64,000 bases of DNA, taken from contig NC_045149.1 of NCBI RefSeq assembly GCF_008831285.2, positions 1,118,001 to 1,182,000 on the forward strand, in the 5' to 3' direction. The notes beneath the pieces were generated by a model. That model was not told where the DNA came from, searched no databases, and worked only from the letters and a program-made list of their open reading frames with translations. A program made the position numbers and the translations under genes. The DNA comes from Nymphaea colorata. Its lineage: Eukaryota; Streptophyta; Magnoliopsida; Nymphaeales; Nymphaeaceae. Below are positions 20,761 to 31,805 of this stretch, one piece after another. Numbering within the stretch: position 1 is the first letter of the stretch; every line of letters starts with the position of its first letter.

Positions 20761-22984
20761 GAGGTGGTTTGATAGCTATACCATAGGACAGAGCAGACAA
20801 GACGTCCTGTCCATCATACTACTGATTTGTCTATCCAATCAATGGTGTTCTCTGTCTATTGTTTGACAGTTTTAGGAACTAACACCATGTTCCTTATGTC
20901 TATCATTTGTTTTCTCTATTTGTACTATTTGTCTTGTTTGTCCTGTCCAATGTTTCTTAGAGTCTCTTGTTCTATTATAAGGATACTCAAAGTAAGTGTT
21001 TGAATATCCAAGATGAAGCAATAGTTCTCTCTCTCTCTCTCTCTTCCTATATATATATATAATATATATATAGGAAGAGAGAGAGAAAGAGATCATCAAC
21101 TTATGAAAAAAATAATTTTTGCTATTTATACAAAAATAATTACGCTGTTCATGAATCATCAACTCTTCATAATTGCATGTATAAGTAAAAACAACCTTCT
21201 AGCTACTTCCCTATACTCTCAAAAGTGGTCTCCCCATTTCTATACTCTTTCTTTCTATAATAGTATTATACAATGACTATCAAGAGAATGTTCATCTCGT
21301 AAACTTGATTTGGGCCGTGTATTTGCTTCCTGCGAACCATAAAAAATGAGCATTCTCATATTAATTTAATATTAGAAGGTGAAATATAGATAAACAAAGG
21401 GAGGGAAATAGCAAACCATCTAAAGTATATTTCTGTCAAGCCTGTATGGTCTTCTGTGTACTCCAAGATATAAACATTTCCTATCAGAATACAATGATTT
21501 TTTTTATTATTCTTCAAATATGGCCAATATACAGATGCCAAAAACATAGTTTTTCTCAAATTTTTTGTTGAGAAAACTGAAAAAACGGCTTCAACTCATT
21601 TGCCAACTATACTGAACAAAGAACGTTAAACATGAAAAGCCCAAACAATTTCAAGCCAATCCATTGAAATGCCTATGGAAGTCACATTCACATCATTAAA
21701 TCCAACAGACAAATATTTACATAAAATCACCTCTTCAGAGGTCACATTCATATCATCAAATCCAACAACCACACAGTGGGAGCACTACAATGTCAATGGA
21801 ACAATTAAATAGTCCAGTACCCTTAGAAAAAAACAAGCATTCTCAAGGACATCAAAAGTTATTGTAACATCTCCACCAAACTATGATGGTCGGGTCTACA
21901 TCATTAAATCCAACAATACATTGTCACCACTACAAACTTACAAAGTCAACCGAATAACCAAATACTACATAACCCTAGTTACACAGATTTTTGCTAAGCT
22001 ATTGCAAGAAAATTAGATACTTCAACTAGTAGGATTACAAGACAGAAACCTCCCAAACCTTCTCACCAATCGACCAAACCCAAAACCAGATCAAGCTCAT
22101 GCTGGTTATCTATACGAATGGAACATAAACTTAAACTTGAATTAATAGGAACCTCCTAGCTAAAACCTGCTTGTCGATCCAAAACACCTAAGAAGTACAA
22201 AGGATGTTCTTCAAGAATGTGAATTTTCTTGTCAAATAAAGCTCATATGACCACCATGGAAAAGCTCAAACGAAATTGTAAGTATGCAAGACATTTGCTA
22301 CAACATCCGTCTATAACCCTAAACTCGTAACTGCAGTCACTAAAAGGATTTCCATCTCTCTAGCATTTAATCAATTGGTGGGATGCACTCTCTCTATCAT
22401 AAGTGAAATCAAGTGCCGTTTTACTTGCAATTGTTTCTTGTTTAGTTGCAAACAAGAAGATTTCGCCCAAATATGATGGAGAGGGAGGGTCTTCAACAAC
22501 AGGAGAAGGTTTCCCCAAATCTAACCTAAGAACAATGTAGAAGGCGCTTCAGTAAAGGACATTGCATGCGACATTTGAGTAATAGGGAGAGCAAGAGAGA
22601 GAAGAAGGGAGGAAGCAGAGATCGGCCTCTCACCTGGACGGGATGCTGAAGAGTCGGTTGGCACCAGTGAAGGAAGCCGGTGAGCAGCTGAGAGCTGGAG
22701 CAATGGTGAACATGTTGACAGGACACCGTTGATAAGGCTGCCGGAAAACGTAGACATCGGAGTGGAAGACAGATGGAGAAAGTTGTTTGTGCGGGGGAGA
22801 GAGAGCGAGGGAGTGGGAGAGAGACTTTGTCAAGAGCGTGTCTCAGGAGATGAGTTTCATGGGTAGCCCCTGTCCCAGTGTCCTTCTTGTCCATGTTGTT
22901 CTGTGTTCGATGTTTGTGTCAGAATTTCATAAATCGGAACACGCTTGTCCGCTCTTTTGCAAGGGATACCTATCAAATGGCCTT
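20761..22984. mobile_element. Non-autonomous PIF/Harbinger-like TIR element (copy 1, 2.2 kb)
   Basis: The left end, GAGGTGGTTTGATAGC, is mirrored at the right end by ...CTATCAAATGGCCTT (reverse complement AAGGCCATTTGATAG). The element is flanked by TAA on both sides (20758-20760 and 22985-22987), the 3-bp target duplication of PIF/Harbinger. The flanking repeat resumes exactly after the right TAA, as shown by alignment with the intact left copy near 14880-14890. The first 150 bases match the start of the 31.35-kb element, including CAGACAAGACGTCCTGTCC against CAGACAGGACGTTCTGTCC. No transposase is encoded. Near its right end the minus strand is CT-rich with an open frame (22526-22894) of no recognised family. 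Confidence 0.85.
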
Positions 22985-22987
22985 TAA

Positions 22988-23186
22988 TTTTCAAATCTAT
23001 TTTAAGCATACACCACATTTATGTTTAATTAAAACAAAATGTATCAAGAACAAACATAGCCCTTGGATTAGTTACCTTCGGTAAAAGTGCCAGAAATGGC
23101 TAATCCTCGTATCAATTGGCGAGTCCCCTTTTATTATAACTAATTTTTTTGAAACACTACAAAAACCAAATAAATTATAGAATGCA
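22988..23186 (+). repeat. LTR-like dispersed repeat, right copy, part 2
   Basis: Continues the homology to the left copy's end: ACATAGCCCTTGGATTAG and TCCTCGTATCAATTGGCGAG match ACATAACCCTTGGGTTGA and the CCTCGTACCGACGAGCGAG region at about 14960-15030. It ends AGAATGCAAACA. Confidence 0.55.
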
Positions 23187-23199
23187 AACAACCCCCTTA

Positions 23200-23935
23200 A
23201 TCGGTTTCACATCTTTCTATTCTAATTGACAATTCTACCCTGATTGAGGCCTACTCGGCAGTCTCCGGCTCATGCTGAGCACTGCCTAGCTGGGCCAGCT
23301 CTGACCGAGCGTTGCCTAACCTACCTAGGTATCAATCGAGACCGAACCGGCAATCTTTGGCCATAGCCGAGCCACGTCTAGCCACCCCCACCTCGACCAA
23401 TCTTAACCCAACAACATACAGCCACAGCCAAGCTACGTCGGCCTATCCCATCCTCAGTCAAGCCAAGCTTGTCTAGTTTCAGCCATAGCCGAGCTACACC
23501 TAGCCAGTTCCAGCCTCGGCCGAGCCTGGCTCAGCTAGCTACGGCCACAACTGAGCCATGCCCAGCCTCAGCCGAGCTCACTCGACTCGGTGAGTGTCGG
23601 CCATACCCAAGCCATGCCCAGCAAATCCGAGACTCGGTCAAGCCTGGCCCAGAGAGTGTAGGTCATAGCTGAGCCACAGTCAGCCAGTCTCGGCCTCGGT
23701 TGAGCCTGACCTGACCAGCTGCGACCACTGCCGAGCTATGCCTGAGCAGTCTGAGCCTTAATCAAGCCCTGCCAGCCCATTGTGGCAACACCGAGCCACA
23801 CTCAGCCTTGGTCGAACCTACCCTGGCCAGTGCCAGCTTTCGCTGAACCCTGCCCGGCCAGCTCAACCCTCAGCCATTGTCTGCCTGACCAGCCTCGTAC
23901 ATGGCCCAGCTACATTTGGCTAGCTCCGGTCGGCC
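23200..23935. repeat. GC-rich degenerate repeat (GCCGAGCC / CCAGCC words)
   Basis: Over 700 bp the words GCCGAGC, GCCCAGCC, AGCCAC and CTCGGCC return at irregular spacing of roughly 50-60 bp, like a decayed tandem array. Open frames here are Pro/Ala/Ser-rich and low in information. A similar composition returns at 36340-36530. Confidence 0.55.
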
Positions 23936-23950
23936 TTCTTCCTCCAAAGC

Positions 23951-23983
<33 letters not shown>

Positions 23984-24028
23984 GTTTGCTTTGGCTGATA
24001 TAGCACTTGCATATCGAATGAGAGTGCA

Positions 24029-24325
24029 TTTTAGATAGTGGGTAGGCTGTTTTGTATCTGGGTAACTCTTTGGTCCAGGGTTGTCGAGATGGGATGAATT
24101 TGTACATACTTGATTGACGCCGAGTGCAACTAGGGATCGTAGGAAAAGTTTGCACCACCGAACCCTCCCTTGAGTTTCTATGATATTTTAGATAGCCGGT
24201 AGGTTGTCTTGTATCTGGTAACCTTTTGCTCCAGGGTTGTTCGGATGGGATGATCTTGTACTTACTTTATTGAGGTCGAGTAAAACCAGGGATCTTAGAA
24301 TAGGTTCACACCACCAAACAACTAC
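24029..24325 (+). repeat. 157-bp direct tandem duplication
   Basis: Unit 1 starts TTTTAGATAGTGGGTAGG at 24029. Unit 2 starts TTTTAGATAGCCGGTAGG at 24186. Both then share TTGTATCTGG, TCCAGGGTTGT, GGATGGGATGA/GATGGGATGA and TGCACCACCGAAC/TCACACCACCAAAC in order. A CT microsatellite (about 23948-23980) precedes. Confidence 0.75.
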
Positions 24326-24636
24326 CTTGTCAAGGCAATGTACATAAAGAGAGAGAGAGACCCGACATTAACATAGCAGAGGGATGCTACTTAGAGGGAA
24401 AAGAAATAACCATGAGAAGCCGCCTTTCCTTTCCTTCCAAACACCATTTTACATGAGACCGATTTCCTGCAAAAGGGTAAAAAATGCAAAATGAAAAAAA
24501 AAAATCGCTTTCAACTAAAAACATACATTTTTGTTTAATTGACCAAAACTGTCTCTATTAAAAAACGGAATATTGGGGTGGGGGTGGATCCTCTAAACTT
24601 CCTACTGTAAGAGTAATGGTATGGTCACCACATCAC

Positions 24637-24641
<5 letters not shown>

Positions 24642-24686
<45 letters not shown>
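24642..24686. repeat. (GA)n microsatellite
   Basis: Pure GA run; shorter GA/CT runs occur at 24943-24961 and 25061-25104. Confidence 0.9.
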
Positions 24687-24689
<3 letters not shown>

Positions 24690-24977
24690 TTAAATATTAA
24701 AATGAAGCATGAATTAATAGAGAAAATTTGGCTTAAATTGTTTAATTTATCTATGAAAGTTTAGAATCAATTAAAATTTTTAATGAATTCAGTTATGGTT
24801 TTCCCACTCTTTTGATTATGAAAGTACCCCAAAATACAAAAAATATCCTTAAGTATTGGAAAAAATTGAATTTCAGTTGTAGGAAGTCATAAAAAATAAA
24901 GTCACCAAGGATTCCCTCTCCCAGCTTTAAGAATGCACTCCCGAGAGAGAGAGAGAGAGAGATGCTCCGTCTTTTAA

Positions 24978-24998
24978 GGCCCCGTTTGATTGTAGAGG
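24978..24998 (+). repeat. Unpaired Harbinger-like terminal sequence
   Basis: TAA (24975-24977) is followed by GGCCCCGTTTGATTGTAG, almost the same as the left end of the autonomous element at 7153. I could not find the opposite end, so this is either a truncated MITE or one whose right end has decayed. Confidence 0.5.
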
Positions 24999-24999
24999 G

Positions 25000-25059
25000 A
25001 AATACTGTTGAGCGGGTGAAATTCTTACTGATGGTTGAATTTTAACGCGCAATGTTACT

Positions 25060-25092
<33 letters not shown>

Positions 25093-26615
25093 TTCTCTCT
25101 CTCTCACATATCTTCTATCTTATCATTGGTTGTGCTGTTCGACAACCTGGTGGTGGATCAGCGGCTTGATAGGGCAACCCTTGAAGCCAAGGGAGGGAGA
25201 GAGAGAGAGAGAGAGGTGGCCCACGGTCACTGGGCGACAACAGTCGATGGTAGCGACTAGTGACGCTCAGTGGCAGAGGGCATCATGGTTTCAGTGCTGG
25301 TTGGCACCACTTTCCTTGCAAACAATATTGTCTTTGTTTGATTTTGTGTTTTCATATTTACATTTGGATTTGGGGTTTTAGAAATGCAGCAGTGCACGGA
25401 GCGCTGGTGAAGCCTGTAATCAAGACTGAAGTGTGGGAGAGTTAATTGAGGATGAATTTGAATACGACTGGTTTGCTCCAGTTGTTGACGCTATCGGGCG
25501 GTAGACCTAAACCAAGGTTGCCTAGGCAGATCAGGATAGAAGATGGTCGGGATATTGAAATAGCCTCCTCTTTAGTTGATGGCTCATTCAAGGTTGCGTG
25601 TGTTCTATTGTGGGGAGGATATTTAATTTCTCTTCCTACAGGATACGGCGATAGTGAAACATTAAAAATTTATGTATCTCAACTGTTGAGGGTTCTGATG
25701 GATAGCATCGCTTCTTCTATGTATCTGCATTAAATATGAGAAATGGAAAAGGTGATCAGGCAGCCCTTCATAAGTTTACATTAACTTTGTGTTCTATGGA
25801 GTAACTGCCTATCACATGGTGAGCTTTTATACAGAATGCTATCTAAGGAAGTGATTGTGCCACTAATTGGTGTTACAAATTTACCTGACAACGTATGGCA
25901 CACGATAGGATTGAACTCGCCTGGCCTCTCTCATCAAGGTCACCCCGATCCATGTACTGGGGCACTCAGACACACGCACACGCACAATAAACTTTCTATA
26001 TAAACGATTTTCAATGTTGCTGCGTGTTTGTTTTTTGTTCCAAATGTTCAAAACATTTCAAAGGTATTTATGCGATAAAGAGGGCAAATAATTGATTTTT
26101 GTCATTTTCTTGTGAAAGAAATATATAACAGGATTGGCAACAACTTTTTCAATATAACGAAGCAAAAATATGGTGGTATATTATTGTAAACTCATAGGCA
26201 TATTAATTGTTGTAGGGTGTCAAACTGTACGCAGCAGCTATTCATTACCCATAATTTATTGATTGCTGTCCCACTACAGTTCCCTGTCACATAAATGTCG
26301 CTTGAAAAAGAGAAACAAACCAAGAGAGTAATGTGTGTATCCTGCCATGCCATTAGAAACGCAAGTTGTAGCATAATTTCGAAAATGTAACAGCGTTATT
26401 CATATCTCCAACAAACTGCTTGCGAATACCAAGAAAAATTCAAAAGCAAGAACGAAATAACTTGTTAGCATCTACACTAAAATTTGCTGCAAATTTTTTA
26501 TTATTTTTTTCTCTTTTAACTTTACCAACAGACAGAAGGATCAGAAAAGTCACATGGATAGCCATTTCTGAAGTCCCAAAAGAAAAAAGGAGCAGGGAAA
26601 TGCCTTGGCCCTATT
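25000..26615. other. No gene recognised
   Basis: A plus-strand stretch near 25450-25500 reads EDEFEYDWFAPVVDAIGR before a stop and looks faintly protein-like, but I recognise no family. The rest is AT-rich DNA with CT/CA microsatellites. Confidence 0.35.
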
Positions 26616-26639
26616 ATGAGCATTTGCAACGATGTAGCT

Positions 26640-27115
26640 GTTAGAAGGCAGTTAGTGTACATGCATCCATCAAAATTTACCCCTTCAAATATCTCAGCAA
26701 TCATTATGATTTGGGCCTTGATGCACCGCCATGTCCAGGGCTATGGAAATACCAAATCGCAAGGACATCTTGTTCGTCCACTGTCACTTCTTGCGCAGAA
26801 AAAATATGCTGCTTTTTTATTGATTAGTATTACCATGATATATATCAGAAATGCATGTGATGTTTCTAAATGCACTTACAAGCTATTGCATGTGAAAACT
26901 AACGCGTTTGAAACTTCCGGAAGAATGCTTTTTTCAAAAAATCTTTCAAGGATTGCTACACTTTCTGTGAGCAGCTGCCCTTCTCTTATTACCAAACAGA
27001 CACCCCTTCAGGCTTCAACTATGTCAGCTACCAGTCTCGTCGCCTTGAATTACCTAAATGCCCTTACTGAGATGTCAGGAATATCCTCTATTGTAACTAA
27101 ATTAGCGTAAGATAT
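26640..27115 (-). pseudogene. Exon-like remnants of an unrecognised minus-strand gene
   Basis: On the minus strand, 27099-27057 is a 43-nt piece bounded by AATTTAG and /GTAATTC that reads TIEDIPDISVRAF. Removing the intron-like gap to the acceptor CCTGAAG joins in phase through a split Arg codon to GVCLVIREGQLLTESVAILERFFEKS and VSNALVFTCNSL, ending at a good donor (GTAAGTGC, about 26879). Further on, AQIIMIAEIFEGVNFDGC and MYTNCLLTATSLQM are also protein-like, but frames and borders are less clear. The composition looks like real protein. I do not recognise the family, and a complete gene cannot be traced, so a broken or partial gene is most likely. Confidence 0.35.
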
Positions 27116-27602
27116 GTTCCAAAAGGGTGGGCAGTACTTTGGATTAATCACCTGTTTTGGTTACATGTGCTCAAATAATGGATCATACGTAGAATTTTGA
27201 ATGGTAAATGGAGAAAATAAAAATAATCAGCAGGACACAAGAGCAGGACTTGCGTTTCAAAAAACTCAAGCAGAATCAAACTGTTCACACTCACTACCGT
27301 TAGACGAGCCAAGTTAAACTCTATTCAGATGATACGTGAACTAAGCCAGCCCAATGCTTCTCCTCCGTATCATTCTGGATGAAGCACTCTCGGAGATCAT
27401 GTGTGACTGCATTCTTGAGCACCCGGAGGCAACCATATCCACAACTTATAAAGAACTATGAAACTGCGAGCTGCAGTAGAACCAAACACAAGCAGCTCTG
27501 CCAATTTCCATCTTTATAGCATAGAGCTCTTCAATAACCATTTTTAATACGAAGAAGATCCCCAACATCATGATGACACTCATGGAAAAGGACTTCCGTC
27601 AC

Positions 27603-27720
27603 ATGTCCATTGCTGCTTCATGGAAATCTAGAATGCCAACCTCTTGCACTTGATGGGCATCTTGTGGAAAAGAGGAGACAATACCGCCCATTCCGTCTGG
27701 TGACTGCACTTCACAGAATC
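27603..27720 (-). other. Possible terminal exon, unrecognised
   Basis: The minus strand reads FCEVQSPDGMGG, IVSSFPQDAHQVQEVGILDF and HEAAMDM then TGA. It is protein-like in composition, but there is a stop just upstream in frame and no clear acceptor, so support is weak. It could be the last exon of a gene extending towards 29.5 kb. Confidence 0.25.
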
Positions 27721-28374
27721 AAATCCTTCATTTTCTTAGGCCAGGTTTAAGTCCTGTCCATCTTGCTTGTGATGTCATTTGATCAAGTTGAGCATGATTC
27801 CTTGCAGGACAGGACAGACCACCGACACATGCAGACAGTCTTGTTTGCTCCATGCTTAGTGGCCTCATGGTGTGTGACCCGTTGATAACTCAATCAACTG
27901 TAGTCTGTTTGAGTGATTGGATTAGGATAGCACATATGTGAGTTGAGATTTTGTGGCTGCCGCCTTTGATATCCACGAGGCATTGAGGGGACCTCCCCAA
28001 TGTAATTGAATTCCTTAAAAAGGCGAACCACATAGGTTACAATTATCACACGAATAGCAGGCAAACAGGATTATTGAACAGGCAAATCATGCATCATCTG
28101 TTCGAACACTGAACATCTGCTGGATGAACTTCTTATGTGCCAAAAAATTAGAGAACTTCCAAAACTTAAGCTACTGTGTGATAGACGTACATCCTCAGCA
28201 TCATATACGCATGCATCACAGGTGTATTATGCTGGACTTCTAGGGGAAGAACATATAGAAACGGCAAATGGCATGGATCGGTACATCAGGAAATGATTGA
28301 ACGAAAAAATCTTAATAAAATGATTCAACTAGCATTGCTTTCAGTTGAAAATCAACAACAACAATTCATCTGCC

Positions 28375-28480
28375 CATTGAATTGAAACCATCAGAACTTC
28401 CTCTATGGTTCCACGTAAAGCATCCATGCTCCACTTGAAACCATCAGAACTTCCTCTAAGGTTCCACGCAAAACTTTGTT
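28375..28480 (+). repeat. Short tandem duplication
   Basis: CCATCAGAACTTCCTCTATG and CCATCAGAACTTCCTCTAAG occur about 60 bp apart, each followed by GTTCCACG. Confidence 0.7.
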
Positions 28481-29169
28481 TAGCATGTTCATTTCTTGTA
28501 GGAGCAAGAATGAACTTACAGAGACTAGAACATTTGGACATTGCATAAAAGACCTCCAACTTTTATAATCTTTTATAATTTATTCCTTTCATTTTGCCAT
28601 AATTGTCTCTTCTTGCATACTGAAATTCGTTATTTGCTATTTTCATGTTCTTTTCAATTTGAGTATTAGTTGATCCTTGTTCAATCTAGAACTTGCACTT
28701 AATCGAAGGAGTATAGGAGACAAAAGCATAAGAAAAAAACATACAGTTACAAAAATTGATGCAATTATACAACTTCAAAAGCAACAATGTGGCCGTTTGT
28801 GCTCTGTTCATCAGTGAAAAATCGATGTACACTAATCGTGTCCTGAAAGGTTACCATCAATTATCTTTGAATGTACATAAAACAGAATTTTACGTGGAAA
28901 CAACTCTGCCGTCAATTTTAACATAATAGGAATAAAAACAAAGTTTTAACCTTGAGCACAAAAAAAATCTGTTGTGACAGTTTCTATGATGAAAATCAGG
29001 AGCTACCAAAAAATATGCATTATATATAAACGATAAATATCCTATTATGGCCTAATTAAAGAGCTTGACATATGGCAGTGATTCACTATCTAACAATGCT
29101 GAAAGCATATATTATGTATCCTTTCACTCCAATTAGAGGGGCACATTGAACATTGCAAAAATAGGGAAC

Positions 29170-29640
29170 CCAATTAACGGTAGCATTGAATCAAGAAAGG
29201 ATATGTTTCGAAACCAATGGAAAAAGAGGAGGCAGCTTAAGCTGGGATGGCACCTGAGGCAGACGGGGCGGGGGGAGGTTGCGTCCGGTTTCTGCTCGGG
29301 CTTGTAGCGGTTTCGGCGGCGAGCAATGACGGCGGTACCACCCACTGTCGCGTCCCTCTGTGGCGGAAGCGTGAGAGGCATCCGGTTTGGGCGAGAGGGG
29401 AAGTCGGGGGAGCAAGGGGGGAGACCGCGTGCTGTGAGACAGAGAAAGAGAGCGAGAGACGGAGGGCTCACGGCGAGGCTCCGTCGACGACAGCTGAGCG
29501 TCGCCGGCGACGGAGAGAAGGCTCACGGTGGGAGGGGGAGCTCGACCAGCATTTTAGGCCTTTATACGTCGAGCGTGAGAGCCGTCCGATTGAGCGAGAT
29601 CGGACGGCTCTCATAAGCAGTCTCGTGGCAAGTCACCAAC
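29170..29640 (-). promoter_or_regulatory. GC-rich block with a 15-bp inverted repeat, possible 5' gene end
   Basis: An isolated GC-rich island in AT-rich surroundings. The minus strand is CT/Pro/Ser-rich with two overlapping open frames (29133-29471 and 29191-29526) and no domain. At 29576-29613 a perfect 15-bp inverted repeat (TGAGAGCCGTCCGAT, 8-nt loop, then its complement) sits where a leader or core promoter would be. A plant 5' UTR/first exon of a minus-strand gene, or the end of a mobile element, are both possible. The copy lies at 50452-50489. Confidence 0.35.
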
Positions 29641-31351
29641 GATGCGGTTGAATATTTCACAGGTTCAATTCTGCTGGATTCCCCCCCCCCCCCAAAAAAA
29701 GTGAAAAGTTAAATGTATAAATTCGATTTGTAAGGGTTTAAATTAACTAATATTTGACAGCCTTGGGTTTGTCAGCGTAAAAATTCTTATTTAGAAATCA
29801 AATAATTGCGGTCTTTTCTTAATGTTTGGACACCTTCTGCTTATTTTATACGGTTAGGTCTACAGGAAAAAGAAAAATAATTTAGAAATACCAAGCAGCA
29901 TGCACATATCTGTAGCCATCATATTCTAAAAACCCTACATATTTATATAATTCCTTTCTGTGAAGGTCGACAAGGCAATAATAGATCATAATTGTTTGTT
30001 CCCTGACTGTCATCTTTGATTATTGTTTCCCATGCCTCGGTGAGCTCCAAGGTCACCAGAGTTGATCCCTTCGATTGGCATTATTTATTGAGGACGAGGA
30101 ATGATCTTGTTTGGCCAACCTGCTCTCTCTCTCGTAGTTTTAATTTTCATGCTAAAAAATTATGAACCAAGTCAAATAATTACTTATGATTCCTTTTTAT
30201 AAGTGCTCTAAAATTCTTCATAACATTGCGTAGGGACTAAACTCTCAAAGCGGAGCGTTGCAACCCATCAAAAAATTTAACTCTGACCCATGCTAGTGCA
30301 ATGGACATCAATGGGGGGCCTGGCACAAAATTTTGACAATCGTTTGCCCTGCTCAATCATTGAGAGACATGTGGCATGCACCCACCGCATTCTCTTGGAG
30401 ATGACAAAGGGTCAAGTTTGGAGAGTTAATTTGGAGGAATGCCAGAACAAGACAACGCGTGCGTTTGGAGATTGGATTTAACATGATAATTAAGTGCTGA
30501 TTACCAGTCGAGGGTGAAAAGATCAAGGTAGCTGATCTTTGTGTATAAGGAAATGCATGTGATGGCCAACATTTATATCTTTTTTTAATAACGAAGTGTA
30601 TGGGAGCAAGTAGGGTAGACTGTCTTGGGGTTCATTCATGGGGAGCAAATCATGAATAAAATATGATCAAACGTAGACTTGGGGTTTTGAGTCGTGGTTA
30701 ATGCTTAAGAAAAGTGGTTAAAGTAACGGGACGGCAACAATGGCACTTTTGTCTTCAATCACTTTAGTGCTCCAAACTCAAAGTGTTCGACCTAATGCAT
30801 TGGATGGGTATTAAAAAATTGAAGCATCCAAGAGAAGGTTAATGGAAAAGATCATGAACCCACGTGTAGGGCACCAAGTGGGTAAAGGTCATGGTACCAG
30901 CTGGCTCCAGTACCCCTTGCCCTAGTTAGATTCTGAAGAATCCAAAGTTGTACAAGGCAGAATCCAGGTCTACGTACGTTGAGCAAAAGATCAGGCAAAG
31001 TGGTGGTAAGAATATGTTAGATAATCTATGGGCTGCTTTCAGCTCGTGCGCTGTCCACATAAGTCCCCCAACTTTAAGAACACAAGCGGTCTTTTCTTCT
31101 TTGCGTTGGCGGCAATCTATTTAAGTGTATTTTTATCATAGGTGAAAAAGTAATATTTTTATTCTTCTAACAATGTGGTCATTACAGGAAGGTTCCTTTT
31201 TTCTTTCCTAGGCATTTTCATCTGTTGATCTACAGTATTTACTTGAATCACTCAATATTTGATATGTTTCGACTTTTGACCTTCTTTCTCCAAAATATTC
31301 ACTAAAAGAAAGAAAAAAAAAATTCCTATTTAATGTGCACGGGAAACCTAA
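29641..31351. other. No gene recognised
   Basis: AT-rich DNA with a poly-C/poly-A run at about 29681-29700. The plus-strand frame at 30290-30481 (63 codons) is perfectly kept in the second copy only because the copies are the same sequence; it shows no domain. Confidence 0.45.
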
Positions 31352-31604
31352 GAGGTCGTTTGATTGCTGTCCATTGAGATAGAACAGACAGGACGTTCTG
31401 TCCAGTACACTAGAACACCTCATGGACAATATGTTATTTGTTCACTGTTTGATGATTTTAAAAATAGAACATTACGTTCCTCTTGTCTGACGTTTGTTTC
31501 ACATATTGTCTGTTCTGTCCGTCCTGCCTGACGTTTGTTTCTGTTCTGTCTGATCTATCCGTTCTGTCTGATGTTTGTGTCTTTCATGGTCAATTCTGTC
31601 TGTG

Positions 31605-31805
31605 TGTTTGTTTACGTTCTATTCAAACTGTAATATACCCTTTATATTTTCAAGAGTAAATCATGTCTGGTGTTTGTTTACATTTTATTCGAACTGTAAT
31701 ATACCCTCTATAATTTCAAGAGTAAATCATGTCTGGTGTTTGTTTACGTTCTATTCGAACTGTAATATACCCTGTAATATACCCTCTATATTTTCAAGAG
31801 TAAAA
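31605..31805 (+). repeat. 66-bp tandem repeat, three units
   Basis: TTTACGTTCTATTC-type words recur at 31611, 31678 and 31743, each followed by GAACTGTAATATACCC and TTTCAAGAGTAAA. The open frame across it reads a repeated LFTFYSNCNIP peptide and is a by-product. The copy lies at about 52470-52670. Confidence 0.85.
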
